NCBI RefSeq assembly: GCF_028462125.1
Contig: NZ_CP115468.1
Location: forward strand, 1,478,112 to 1,542,111
Reading direction: 5' to 3'
Source of the DNA: Leptospira sp. GIMC2001
GTDB taxonomy: Bacteria; Spirochaetota; Leptospiria; Leptospirales; Leptospiraceae
DNA: 64,000 nt
Below the pieces are notes generated by a model. The model was not told the DNA's origin. It searched no databases and saw nothing but the letters and a program-made list of their open reading frames with translations. The position numbers and the translations under genes are program-made. Shown here one piece after another: positions 8,445 through 16,611 of this stretch; positions within the stretch are counted from its first letter, which is position 1; each line of letters begins with the position of its first letter.

Positions 8445-9206
8445 TTAATTAATGTAACCATATCCAGCTTGATATGCTTTTATTTCCTTTCCATCATCAT
8501 TCAAGATTTTTTTACCTAATAAATAATGATTTTCAATCTTATTGCCAATGAATTCAAATCTATTCTTTCTATCCTTATTTTCCCTTGTTGTTAGGGTTTT
8601 TCCAGCTTGAAACCAAGATTCTATAGAGTATACTCTTACTATTACACTGTCAAATATTGAGAGCGCAATTTTGTAATCTAACTCGCCCTGTTTATTATTT
8701 GTTCTTGTAGATTCCGCTACACCAAACCAAAATTGTCTGGTAGCGTCGTATATTTCAATTTCATTTAAAGTTGTACTATAAGTTCGAGAAATGAAGAACA
8801 TCATCATCTTTTCGGTTATATCCTTTTTAAAAATAGCATCACTACCATAAAGTCTTTCTATTTCCGGAATAGACAATCTACCATTTTCTATTCCGTGTCC
8901 GCGAACCTTGTTAGTTAAATTTTCTAATCCAATTGTATCTATAATTGCTGCTTCAATTTGGTGCGCAATTTCATTTGATTCCAATCCGTATCTAATAATA
9001 TCAATGATGGGTTCTTTTTTACGTTTTCTAATTTCACTGATTTTTAATGTTTTATCTGTTTCAATTTTAGAGGGTTTTAAATGTTCATGTGGTCGGCTGT
9101 TTTTTCCGCCTTTACCAATGTAAAATATTCTCTTTGTGAATGGATCAATCAGACCGTAAACATAGTATCCAAGTGCCTCTTGAATTTTTTTGTTAAATTT
9201 TTTCAT
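8445..9206 (-). CDS. GIY-YIG nuclease domain protein (LEM3-like)
   Basis: A 253-residue protein. Residues 14-45 carry the GIY-YIG core in its LEM-3-like form: YYVYGLIDPFTKRIFYIGKG with a following basic segment and His (SRPHEHL), and an Ala-Ala-Ile-Ile-Asp helix after EAAIIDTIG. GIY-YIG enzymes nick or cleave DNA. The C-terminal 120 residues are not recognised. As a single-gene cassette with no partner it may be a defence nuclease or a selfish endonuclease; I cannot tell which. Confidence 0.78.
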   Translation of the reverse strand: MKKFNKKIQEALGYYVYGLIDPFTKRIFYIGKGGKNSRPHEHLKPSKIETDKTLKISEIRKRKKEPIIDIIRYGLESNEIAHQIEAAIIDTIGLENLTNKVRGHGIENGRLSIPEIERLYGSDAIFKKDITEKMMMFFISRTYSTTLNEIEIYDATRQFWFGVAESTRTNNKQGELDYKIALSIFDSVIVRVYSIESWFQAGKTLTTRENKDRKNRFEFIGNKIENHYLLGKKILNDDGKEIKAYQAGYGYIN

Positions 9207-9236
9207 AAATCTACCTAAAATATTTTTTTCTATGGC

Positions 9237-9369
9237 GTATAACGTTTTGCGGCTTTGCGTAGTGGCGGATTTTTAGCACAAATGTTCATACGAAGAACTG
9301 AACTTGAACCTACCACTAAACTATCATACGAAGCACTGCACCCGCTATTCCGAATAACCGCTGTTAGCA
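9237..9369 (-). repeat. attC-like site 5, Bacteroidetes-like type
   Basis: Unrelated to families A-F. It begins GTATAACGTTTTGCGGC and ends with CCGCTGTTAGCA, with an internal repeated CATACGAAG motif. I recall very similar sequences (AACGTTTTGCGGCTTTGCGT) between cassettes in flavobacterial genomes. The outer flank GTTAGCAGTAGCTTTT matches the far end of its cassette (9798-9812). Confidence 0.7.
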
Positions 9370-9380
9370 GTAGCTTTTTA

Positions 9381-9764
9381 TCACTTTTTAGTCATTCTAA
9401 ATTCCCAAGTATCGTTTTGGTTTCTTCCTATACCTACAATTGTATCTTGTCCTATGAGTTTTCCGTTGTATATAGAATATTTATCATTGTAAGAAAAGTC
9501 AACCGTTGTATTACTTTGCTCCCAATAATCATCTCCTTTCGTCTTGTCATTTGGATGAGTCGTAAATAATTGTCCATTGTTCTTAAAATGCACTTCATAA
9601 GTCCAATCTTTGTCGGAATAGAGCCATTTTGTTCCAGACAAGTTAGCAACACTATTTCATTGTCTGAATGTTGCACAACTACTGATAAATAATGTAAATA
9701 CTAAAACAAAAAATATTTTTCTGCTTAGATTTTTGGCTACAAAGACCATTGATTCATTCGTCAT
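9381..9764 (-). pseudogene. Lipoprotein gene with in-frame TGA, Bacteroidetes-like cassette
   Basis: Reading from ATG 9764 (or 9749) gives a signal with lipobox FISSC, then ATFRQ, then TGA at 9657-9659, then continues in the same frame with NSVANLSGTKWLYSDKDWTY to the stop at 9381. The downstream part is a small beta-rich domain (LFTTHPNDKTKGDDYWEQ) of the kind seen in short Bacteroidetes lipoproteins. The single in-frame TGA makes it a probable nonsense allele of an otherwise intact gene of about 127 codons. Confidence 0.75.
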
Positions 9765-9805
9765 ATATTTTTCTCTTTCTCGTGAACGTATTTTCATAAA
9801 ATTAC

Positions 9806-9987
9806 TGCTAACGAACTAGCCTACCTGCCGTTCGGGATAGCTGAGTCTCCGAAGGAGACGTTGGCGTTGGCACGAGATTGCTGTGAACGAAGAGAACAAA
9901 GCAATCGTAGTGACACCCGAATGGGTCTGAAGCTCCGCTTCTTTAAGGGCAAAGGAGCGAAGACGTTTCCAGGTAAGCGAAATTAGG
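9806..9987 (-). repeat. attC-like site 6, family A
   Basis: Closes the protease cassette. L arms CTACCTG/CAGGTAAG differ from most A sites but still pair partly. The right R box is ATTAGGC. It is the only site where the position-11 partner is C rather than A (flank ATTAGGCGAAGTGC against GCAGTTCGCCTAAC). Confidence 0.8.
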
Positions 9988-10004
9988 CGAAGTGCGAAAT
10001 TTAT

Positions 10005-10190
10005 TTAGTTTGAAGTTATTTTTCCTAGATATGAAATTTTGTATTTTTTATTCGGAATTATTTTTTCTATTCTTTCTACTTCATAATCATTGAATTTTTT
10101 TTTATTAGTATAAATTATTACGTATCCTGAGTTCCGATCTTCAGAGAATCCGGAAATTCCAGAGATATTTAGTAGGCTATCTAAATTCAA
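10005..10190 (-). CDS. Small protein downstream of protease, 61 aa
   Basis: A 61-residue soluble protein beginning MNLDSLLNISGISGFSEDRN and ending YLGKITSN. It starts 3 nt after the protease stop, so it is coupled to it. A beta-alpha-beta pattern is plausible. As the last of three genes in the protease cassette it could be a regulator, inhibitor or substrate; I do not recognise it. Confidence 0.6.
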   Translation of the reverse strand: MNLDSLLNISGISGFSEDRNSGYVIIYTNKKKFNDYEVERIEKIIPNKKYKISYLGKITSN

Positions 10191-10193
10191 AAC

Positions 10194-10991
10194 TTACATT
10201 CCAGTAACAAGATTTAGACTAAAATTTTTTAGGATACCACTTATTGGAGCGAAAATTCCATATCCTTCACCAGATACAGCAAATAGCAAACCAACTGCAA
10301 ATTTTTCATCTTCTGTAACGACTAGTGAACCTGAATCTCCCGGAGCTGCGAATGCATTCTCATCGGGATCGACTATCCAACATTCTTCAAAATATGTTAC
10401 AGCATTAAAATACTTGGTTTTATACGGTAATTTCATTGTATTCATTTTTGCTTTAATGGTTCCAATTGTTAACGATGTAGTTCGACCTACTTTTTTTACT
10501 CGGAGTCCTTCAGTTGGATTTATGACACTTGTTGGCGTGTCATAAAAATTTCCTTGGAAGCTCGATACTGATTTGATATCGATCACTTCAGCTATTGCAG
10601 CATCCATTCTATTTTTTGGTACTAAGAGCGGATAACCACTTCTGATTTCAATAATATCAGAGTGCTTAAATATTGCAAGAGGAACGGCGGAATTTGGAAT
10701 TACATCTGAACCAGCAGGCGACATAATAGGCATGTCCTTTTCAATATGATTACAAGCTGCGAAAACGTGGTTATTTGATAATGCAAAGTGTTTTCCATTT
10801 GCATCGGATACGATAGCTCCGAATGTCCCGGCGTAAGATTCACCACTTGGAGCACATGATGAACCACAACAAATTCGATTCTTTCTATAAAAAATTTGAC
10901 CTACTGCTCTTGCAGATGATGCAGCTTGCGGTCTAATTTCGGTTCTTCCAAATTTAATTATATTATATTCAATGTTCTCTACTTTTTTCAT
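10194..10991 (-). CDS. Trypsin-like serine protease
   Basis: A 265-residue chymotrypsin-fold protease without signal peptide. The triad is visible: His in HFALSNNHVFA (about residue 74), Asp in MDAAIAEV (about 130), Ser in APGDSGSLVV (about 221). Two Cys-rich turns precede the His (RICCGSSCAPSG). The first gene of the cassette overlaps its start by 23 nt and the third follows by 3 nt, so the trio is an operon. The protein is predicted cytoplasmic, which is unusual for this fold outside regulatory or defence proteases. Its substrate is unknown. Confidence 0.85.
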   Translation of the reverse strand: MKKVENIEYNIIKFGRTEIRPQAASSARAVGQIFYRKNRICCGSSCAPSGESYAGTFGAIVSDANGKHFALSNNHVFAACNHIEKDMPIMSPAGSDVIPNSAVPLAIFKHSDIIEIRSGYPLLVPKNRMDAAIAEVIDIKSVSSFQGNFYDTPTSVINPTEGLRVKKVGRTTSLTIGTIKAKMNTMKLPYKTKYFNAVTYFEECWIVDPDENAFAAPGDSGSLVVTEDEKFAVGLLFAVSGEGYGIFAPISGILKNFSLNLVTGM

Positions 10992-11235
10992 ATTTTTTAG
11001 ATATGACTGGGAGGCAGAGCGAGCAAAAAGGTAAAATTTTGGGTTTCTTTAAATTGTCGTTATGACCAATTCCAACAATATCTAGACCATAAGTCATGTC
11101 TACCACTGGACGGATGAAATCTTCATCTCCATTATTGGAAGATGCCTGTACATTTGTGGTGAGACTGCCTCTAAATCCTCCACCAGCAAATATTTGATTG
11201 CTTAATTGTTCTGTTATTTTGTCGAGGTTTGTCAT
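10969..11235 (-). CDS. Hypothetical protein upstream of protease, 88 aa
   Basis: An 88-residue protein containing FAGGGFRGSLTTN and ending LPFCSLCLPVISKKYEKSREH. It overlaps the protease start by 23 nt, so the two are coupled. It may be a protease partner or a separated propeptide: the C-terminal CSLCLPV could be a cleavage target. That is inference only. Confidence 0.6.
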   Translation of the reverse strand: MTNLDKITEQLSNQIFAGGGFRGSLTTNVQASSNNGDEDFIRPVVDMTYGLDIVGIGHNDNLKKPKILPFCSLCLPVISKKYEKSREH

Positions 11236-11288
11236 TTTTTTTCCTTAAATAATTTTAATACATTAAATCCGAGATTCTTGAGCAGTTC

Positions 11289-11470
11289 GCCTAACGAGGA
11301 GCGTTGCTGCCGTTCGGGATAGCTGAGTGTCCAAAGGACACGTTAGCGTTGGCACGAGATTGCTGTGAATGAAGTGAACAAAGCAATCGAAGTGACACCC
11401 GAATGGGTCTGAAGTTCCGCTTCCTTAAAGACAAAGGAGCGAAGACGTTTCCAGTAACGCGGAGTTATTT
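11289..11470 (-). repeat. attC-like site 7, family A
   Basis: Site of the metalloprotease cassette. Arm 1 is GTGTCC/GGACAC instead of GTCTCC/GGAGAC, a compensatory change. Core helix GCT/AGC. The outer flank GTTATTTGCAGTGTGTCA matches 12373-12392 except at position 11. Confidence 0.87.
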
Positions 11471-11478
11471 GCAGTGTG

Positions 11479-12324
11479 TCAAAACAAACTATCCAGTACT
11501 TTATTTTTAACATAAATTGGTTTTAAGAATTTATCCTTACTTACATTATCTTCGATTAATTGAATAAGTGTAGAATATTTTTGCAACAAAGAAATATTTG
11601 AAATAAAATAATATTTAGAATTACATTTTGAACAAAAATCTATTTGAATATTGTCCAGTTCTTCAATATCATTTATTCCATTCATGATACAATTGTGAGA
11701 TATGCAATGATTAAGTCTAAATACATGTCCCAGTTCATGCATAATCATCTTAATCAACCTTTCATTTAATTTATTTTTATCATGAAAATATCTAAAAATT
11801 GATACCATAGCTGTCGCATTACTAAAATTACTTTCACCAAAAACAAAATTGTACATCTCCTCCGCTGGACATAAATCATCTGATAAAATCATGAGATTGT
11901 ATGAATTTTTTATTTTTCTTTTTTTTATGAATTCGTAAATACCGGTTGTTATGATTTGACTATTTTTTCTTGGAAATTCATTAATTGTATTTTTAAAAGA
12001 TTCAATTAATAAGACTGTTTCTATTTGAAAAAAATTGCTTACAAATACTGTAATATCTTCCAAAGAAAGATAATCATCTAGTATATTTTTTAAACTTTCA
12101 TCAATATAAATATGTATTTGTTTAGATTTCCTATCGACTAAACATGGCCTATTCGCTTTCATAAATTCTTCTAAATTTTCCGAATCATTGGGATGATAAT
12201 CTGACCAACCGAAATTTGAAAATTTTTCATTAAAACTAGACAATAAATCCGAATTTTTTTCAGCTAATTCTTTAAATCTATGAACCGAATTGCTATAATT
12301 TAAATTCAAAATATCTAACATCAT
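11479..12324 (-). CDS. Archaemetzincin-like zinc protease
   Basis: A 281-residue protein starting MMLDILNLNYSNS with an AGAGGAAAA ribosome site. The active site is MHELGHVFRLNHC, followed by CIMNG and CSKC: the HExxHxxxxxHC...CxM...CxxC order of archaemetzincins, although the Gly after the second His is replaced. It should bind catalytic zinc through the three His and a structural zinc through the Cys. The same frame is also open upstream through site 8, so it doubles as the C-terminal part of a 605-codon ORF. The ribosome site argues that it is normally translated on its own. Confidence 0.8.
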   Translation of the reverse strand: MMLDILNLNYSNSVHRFKELAEKNSDLLSSFNEKFSNFGWSDYHPNDSENLEEFMKANRPCLVDRKSKQIHIYIDESLKNILDDYLSLEDITVFVSNFFQIETVLLIESFKNTINEFPRKNSQIITTGIYEFIKKRKIKNSYNLMILSDDLCPAEEMYNFVFGESNFSNATAMVSIFRYFHDKNKLNERLIKMIMHELGHVFRLNHCISHNCIMNGINDIEELDNIQIDFCSKCNSKYYFISNISLLQKYSTLIQLIEDNVSKDKFLKPIYVKNKVLDSLF

Positions 12325-13296
12325 TTTTCCTCTTTTAAGATTAATTATTCTATGGATTACTCGGTTAACAAAAATGACACATTGCAAATAACGAATGAGC
12401 TTGCCGACGTTCCTCGTAGCTGAGCCTCCAAAGGAGGCGTTAGCGTTGGCACGTCTTCTTGCTTTTGCAAGAAGCGTGACGAAGAGGAATGTGTCGAAGA
12501 CCAAGCCGGTATTCCGGCGATGCGGCAAGCGAAAGTTAGCTGCAGCCCTTTTTTTTTGAATAAAAAGTCCATCTAAATATTTACAATTACCACTTATTAA
12601 GTTCTTGTTATTATAAATTAGACTAGCTATTTGCAATCCAGATAGACCTATGAATCCATTAATATTCAATTCTGAACGAGAATTTCTAGCAAAATCTGAT
12701 GTTGTAAAGAAAAGAAATAATTGAGGGAAGTGAGTATAATTTCTTTTTTTGCTGTTGGCAAAAGCAACAAATTGTTTAATCTCTTCAATACCCACATTAG
12801 CTGAATATCGCTTCGATTGACCATATACTTGAATATAACCATAAGTCTGTTTGGATTCTGCAGACAATATTGCTATCTTTCCCTCAAAATCAACTCCTCC
12901 GTCTGCGGTAGCTTGGCTTGCACTTACTTCAAGACCTTGGAAACATAATCTAAGTATTGAAGCAGAAATAAATTCGAAATCTCTCCAATTAGTCTGAACT
13001 AAATTTGAATAAATATTTTTAACTTCAAAGTAATTCGGATTTTGTATCGTTATCTCTTTTGTTACTGTTTTATACAAATAATCTGTATTATTCTCATTGT
13101 TACACAGAATATTTGCATTAGTAAATTCTAAAAAATTATTTAGATTACTAAACGCTAATTCAGAAGCCTTAAAACTATTTCTCCCTTGCTTAACATAATA
13201 TTTGGTAAGCAATTCATCAGTTCCTAATTTATTAGTTTTCGTCTCCTTGGCAATCGATTCTAAAAGATTTTCATCGAACATTGTATAGCTGTTCAA
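11479..13296 (-). CDS. Mrr-like nuclease ORF running through attC into next cassette
   Basis: Starts at ATG 13296, overlapping the ParB-like gene by 26 nt. Residues about 95-215 show a PD-(D/E)XK Mrr-type core: FEFISASILRLCF, ADGGVDFEGKI, then YIQVYGQSKRY, matching the GGxD...QxK pattern. No stop occurs before its own attC-like site 8. The frame crosses the whole site as NFRLPHRRNTG... and joins the archaemetzincin-like gene, giving 605 codons. The natural C-terminus is about residue 245. The chimera is probably an accident of cassette order, though a fused product would be made unless a terminator or slow readthrough intervenes. Confidence 0.7.
   Translation of the reverse strand: MNSYTMFDENLLESIAKETKTNKLGTDELLTKYYVKQGRNSFKASELAFSNLNNFLEFTNANILCNNENNTDYLYKTVTKEITIQNPNYFEVKNIYSNLVQTNWRDFEFISASILRLCFQGLEVSASQATADGGVDFEGKIAILSAESKQTYGYIQVYGQSKRYSANVGIEEIKQFVAFANSKKRNYTHFPQLFLFFTTSDFARNSRSELNINGFIGLSGLQIASLIYNNKNLISGNCKYLDGLFIQKKRAAANFRLPHRRNTGLVFDTFLFVTLLAKARRRANANASFGGSATRNVGKLIRYLQCVIFVNRVIHRIINLKRGKMMLDILNLNYSNSVHRFKELAEKNSDLLSSFNEKFSNFGWSDYHPNDSENLEEFMKANRPCLVDRKSKQIHIYIDESLKNILDDYLSLEDITVFVSNFFQIETVLLIESFKNTINEFPRKNSQIITTGIYEFIKKRKIKNSYNLMILSDDLCPAEEMYNFVFGESNFSNATAMVSIFRYFHDKNKLNERLIKMIMHELGHVFRLNHCISHNCIMNGINDIEELDNIQIDFCSKCNSKYYFISNISLLQKYSTLIQLIEDNVSKDKFLKPIYVKNKVLDSLF
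12386..12541 (-). repeat. attC-like site 8, family B, translated through
   Basis: Site of the ParB/Mrr-like cassette. L arms CTTGCCG/CGGCAAG, arm 2 TTCTTGC/GCAAGAA, core GCT/AGC. It lies inside the 605-codon frame. The outer flank GTTAGCTGCAGCCCT matches 14403-14418. Confidence 0.87.
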
Positions 13297-14362
13297 CTCT
13301 TTTGAAATTTTTATTCATTTCATCAATTCCTAATTTAATTTCAGTAAATTCTTCATCCGTTAATTCTATTTCTAAACTTTCTGCTAAAATTGTCTTAAAA
13401 GCATTAATAGCAGATCTTATTTGGACAATACATTCATTAACAGAAACTATATTTTGATTAAAATTCTTTTGATTAATATAATTTACAGCTTTATCAAAAT
13501 TCCTATCATCGAGATAATTTAATGCAATATTATCATCGAGTAATTCTGAAAGTCGTCTTACGGTACGTGCATCAGAAAAAGTGCTTTTTCCTTCTTCGTC
13601 TGGTACTATCCACTCATAGAACCTTTTAATATTCTCAATATTGTCAAATCTAAATGTTTCTTCATTGAATTCAAAAAAATTTCTTAGTGCGGGCTTTTTC
13701 AAAATTTCATCAAAGTAACTAAAGTAGCTTGGTTTCCATTTCGAAGCATATTCTTCATCAGTTTTAAATTGTAGCATTACACTATAGGTTTTATAATACC
13801 TATTTATTTCCTTTACAGGTATTCCTATGGTTTTTGATATCTCACCAGGTTGCTTTCCAAAATCAATCATTTGATTTATAAATTGAGCTTTTTGAAAAGC
13901 CTCCCATTCTTTGATCCCACTGACATTACGAATACCCTGGATTATCATTCCGATCTTTAAATTGGAATTTTCCATATTATCTACTGCTAGGACTTCAATA
14001 TTTTTTAGATTTTTTATTTCTACTTCGCTAAGAGTGGATAATCCCAGATTAAATTGTTTTATAAGATATTTAATTGCAGAAGTTCGTCTGTTTCCCTCTA
14101 TGACATAAAAAAGTTTCTCTGATACTTTGCTTACTACGATATTATCAACTGGAACAAAGCCTACTGTCGAAATAGAATTAGCCAATGTTATAACATCGAA
14201 TTTGGGATTCATCATTTTTTCGAAAGCCGCCTCTTGAATTAATGCATCACCAAATCTTGATTGATCTATATTTAAAGCATCATCGGAAATATCTGCAAAT
14301 CTAGGATTATTCGGATCCAAAAGCAAATCATCTATACCAATTTTTATTTTTTCTAATTTCAT
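13271..14362 (-). CDS. ParB-like nuclease domain protein
   Basis: A 363-residue protein with an N-terminal ParB/Srx fold: LLLDPNNPRFAD, TLANSISTVGFVPVDNIVVS, then YVIEGNRRTSAIKYL (about 95-109), the nucleotide-binding GNRR-type motif. The C-terminal 200 residues are helical and unrecognised. It overlaps the Mrr-like gene downstream, and both belong to one cassette. ParB-like plus Mrr-like pairs occur in restriction and phage-defence loci, so I infer DNA-targeting defence. This is not chromosome-partition ParB: the central HTH is not evident and no parA is present. Confidence 0.78.
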   Translation of the reverse strand: MKLEKIKIGIDDLLLDPNNPRFADISDDALNIDQSRFGDALIQEAAFEKMMNPKFDVITLANSISTVGFVPVDNIVVSKVSEKLFYVIEGNRRTSAIKYLIKQFNLGLSTLSEVEIKNLKNIEVLAVDNMENSNLKIGMIIQGIRNVSGIKEWEAFQKAQFINQMIDFGKQPGEISKTIGIPVKEINRYYKTYSVMLQFKTDEEYASKWKPSYFSYFDEILKKPALRNFFEFNEETFRFDNIENIKRFYEWIVPDEEGKSTFSDARTVRRLSELLDDNIALNYLDDRNFDKAVNYINQKNFNQNIVSVNECIVQIRSAINAFKTILAESLEIELTDEEFTEIKLGIDEMNKNFKRVEQLYNVR

Positions 14363-14411
14363 TTATTTTATTATTCTCCTTAAATTTTTTAAAATAAAAT
14401 TCCAGGGTTGC

Positions 14412-14567
14412 AGCTAACGAATGAGCTTGCCGACGTAGATCCTAGGTGAGCCTCCTGAGGAGGCGGTACCGTTGGCACGTATTCTTGCTCCTGCAAGAAT
14501 CGTGACTAGGTTCTATGTGTCGCAGACCAAGCCGGTATTCCGGCGCTGCGGCAAGCGAAAGTTATTC
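14412..14567 (-). repeat. attC-like site 9, family B
   Basis: Site of the HigBA-like cassette. Core helix GGT/ACC (the compensated form), arm 3 GCCGGTATTCCGGC. The outer flank GTTATTCGAAGTGTGATT matches 15343-15360 except at position 11. Confidence 0.87.
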
Positions 14568-14577
14568 GAAGTGTGAT

Positions 14578-14895
14578 TTAAACACTTGCAAGAGTTTTTT
14601 TACCTTTCTTGATTACTATCTCTGCTCCAAGTGTATGAACTAATCTTGATAAAACTAACAACGTTGGGTTGTCCTGCTTACCACTTCTTATTTCTTGAAT
14701 TACGGTGCTTGATACTTTAGCTAATTTGGATAATTCCCGAACTGAAACTTTTTCTGATTCCATCAAATTGATAATTGTTTCAGACAATGTTAAAGCTTCG
14801 TATTCTTTATCAAATTTTTCCTTAATTGAACGTTTTGTCATCAGACGATCAAACGTTGTCTTTGTAGTAAGTTCCTTTTTTAATTCTTTTTTCAT
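14578..14895 (-). CDS. HTH (XRE) antitoxin, HigA-like
   Basis: A 105-residue protein. Residues about 50-85 form an XRE helix-turn-helix: VSVRELSKLAKVSSTVIQEI, followed by NPTLLVLSRLVHTLG. It is the second gene of a toxin-first module, overlapping the toxin by 47 nt, and ends near site 9. Confidence 0.85.
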   Translation of the reverse strand: MKKELKKELTTKTTFDRLMTKRSIKEKFDKEYEALTLSETIINLMESEKVSVRELSKLAKVSSTVIQEIRSGKQDNPTLLVLSRLVHTLGAEIVIKKGKKTLASV

Positions 14896-15238
14896 AATCT
14901 TCCCTCCTTTTTAGCGCTCGCTCTTTTTCATTCTTTGGTAATTTATCTGTCTTTTTTAGAAATGCATTCGTAATAATTACTTTCTTACCTTTTACAAAGA
15001 AACAAAGAAATCTGTGTGGAAACGGTTTGAAAGCATATAATGCGTCCCCTTCAAAATTGAATTTTGTCCGATCCTTTATCTCGCCAACTTCAGCAAAACG
15101 CTTGAACAAAGCTAAAGTTTTAATCTGAAGCGGTTCTGTTAATCCATTGAAATAATGTAAAACATCTGATTTCTCTTTTTCATCAAAATACCATTCTATT
15201 GTAAATTTCTCACCTTTATAGGCGACAATCTCTTTCAC
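14849..15238 (-). CDS. RelE/HigB-like toxin (Gp49-like)
   Basis: A 129-residue basic protein of the phage-derived Gp49-like/HigB family. It shows FTIEWYFDEKEKSDVLHYF, the conserved RTKFNFEGDALYAFKPFPHR where ALYAFK is family-typical, then FLCFFVKGKKVIITNAFLKK and a C-terminal helix ERALKRREDYEKR. It probably cleaves mRNA on ribosomes. The gene order toxin-antitoxin is that of HigBA. Confidence 0.87.
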   Translation of the reverse strand: MKEIVAYKGEKFTIEWYFDEKEKSDVLHYFNGLTEPLQIKTLALFKRFAEVGEIKDRTKFNFEGDALYAFKPFPHRFLCFFVKGKKVIITNAFLKKTDKLPKNEKERALKRREDYEKRIKKGTYYKDNV

Positions 15239-15353
15239 TCTTCCAGTGTAACGGAATAGCGATACGCTGTCAATTATTTAAACAGTTGAATAATAATTTA
15301 AAGTGACAATTTAAGTTTACAAATGTCATTCAAGTATGATTTATTCACATTTC

Positions 15354-15543
15354 GAATAACGAATGAGCTTGCCGACGTTCCTCGTAGCTGAGTCCAGCAC
15401 CATTTAGTGAGCTTCGCGAACGTTTAAAATGGTGCTGGACGTTAGCGTCGGCACGTCTTCTTGCTTTTGCAAGAAGCGTGACGAAGAGGAATGTGTCGAA
15501 GACCGAGCCGGTATTCCGGCGATGCGGCAAGCGAAAGTTATTC
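15354..15543 (-). repeat. attC-like site 10, family B with long arm 1
   Basis: Family B with the ccagcaccattt module in arm 1 (about 15390-15440). Site of the second RHH-PIN cassette. The outer flank GTTATTCGAAGTGCCTTATT matches 16411-16430 over about 19 bp except position 11. Confidence 0.88.
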
Positions 15544-15557
15544 GAAGTGCCTTATTT

Positions 15558-15821
15558 TTATAGCCTGTCCCATTCAGGAATATCACCTTCATGATTTAGC
15601 TTATTCAAAACTTCTTTAACTCCACTAAATATTTCTTTTTTACTTTTTCCTTTGTAATATTGTTCAAAGTATGATCGAGTTTCTAACTCTTTCACCTCCT
15701 TTGTAAAGGCATACAAAGCCAGCTGATTTATTGAAACTCCTTGTTCATCAGCCAATCTTTCAATTTTGTGCTTTAACTCTGATGGTATTCTTAAGGTTAG
15801 TAAACTCGCTTTAGCTTTCAT
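15558..15821 (-). CDS. RHH-type antitoxin of PIN module
   Basis: An 87-residue paralogue of the antitoxin at 6306-6569: LTLRIPSELKHKIERLADEQ, GVSINQLALYAFTKE, C-terminal IPEWDRL. It overlaps the toxin by 11 nt. The sequences differ at many positions, so this is an old duplication or independent acquisition, and cross-neutralisation is uncertain. Confidence 0.87.
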   Translation of the reverse strand: MKAKASLLTLRIPSELKHKIERLADEQGVSINQLALYAFTKEVKELETRSYFEQYYKGKSKKEIFSGVKEVLNKLNHEGDIPEWDRL

Positions 15822-16251
15822 AATTCCTTCTCCATATTTCCATGAACTTTGTCGGAGTTACAATTTTTAAATCTTGAAACTTTAACTCATTTCCTATAAT
15901 AAAATCATTTATGTTGCTCGTAATCAAATAATCTGAGTTGGAACTTAGTGCCAGCTCAATGAATTGATTATCATCTTCATCTCTCAGATTGGGACGAAAA
16001 TTGAAGTATATCGATTGTTCTTTCCCGACATATGCGATGAATGATAGTAACTTATTGATATCTTCAATTTCGGCTTTCATATCCTCCAAAGTAGCTTTTC
16101 TATTTAAAACTTCTTCATATTCTTTAAAGACTGGAGTCGAAATCGAAATTTGCACTTTCTGATCTATAATCAAATTTAAAATTGCTCTCGAAGCACCTTT
16201 GGAAGAACGGAGCGCTTGGTATAGAACATTCGTATCTAATATTACCCTCAC
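15811..16251 (-). CDS. PIN-domain toxin (COG1569-like)
   Basis: A 146-residue PIN nuclease parallel to that at 6562-6999: VILDTNVLYQALRSSKGASR, PVFKEYEEVL, FRPNLRDEDDNQFIELA, LITSNINDF. It starts at GTG 16251. Upstream are TTGACA and a GTGATG...CATCAT inverted repeat, a likely autoregulated promoter. Confidence 0.88.
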   Translation of the reverse strand: MRVILDTNVLYQALRSSKGASRAILNLIIDQKVQISISTPVFKEYEEVLNRKATLEDMKAEIEDINKLLSFIAYVGKEQSIYFNFRPNLRDEDDNQFIELALSSNSDYLITSNINDFIIGNELKFQDLKIVTPTKFMEIWRRNYES

Positions 16252-16423
16252 AATAGCATGATGTCATATATAGCATCACTGTCAAGTTGATTATTTCAAT
16301 TCTCCGAACCTTATTTTAGCTCTTTACTTTGGATTTAAACAGCCATTATCATAAATATTGAATTTGTTATTTTTTAATCATGAAATCCAAAAATTGTATT
16401 CATCGAATGGAATTAGGCATTTC

Positions 16424-16603
16424 GAATAACGGGGAGCGTGCTCGCCGTTCGGGGTAGCCGAGTCTCCAAAGGAGACGTTGGCGTTGGCACGAGATTGCTT
16501 GAGCAAAGCGAAGGAGCAATCGCAGTGACACCCGAATGGGTTCGAAGCTCCTCTTCACTCAAATCAAAGGAGCGAGGACGTCTCCGAGCACGCGGAGTTA
16601 TTC
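16424..16603 (-). repeat. attC-like site 11, family A
   Basis: Begins AACGGGGAGCGTG, with L arms GCGTGCTCG/CGAGCACGC replacing the usual GCGTTACTG pair, a full compensatory swap. Core GCC/GGC. The outer flank GTTATTCGTCGTGC matches 17841-17855. Confidence 0.87.
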
Positions 16604-16611
16604 GTCGTGCC

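Noticed and set aside
13271..14362. Chromosome-partition ParB
   Set aside because: No parA, no parS-like 16-bp palindrome seen, and the gene overlaps a nuclease in a cassette.
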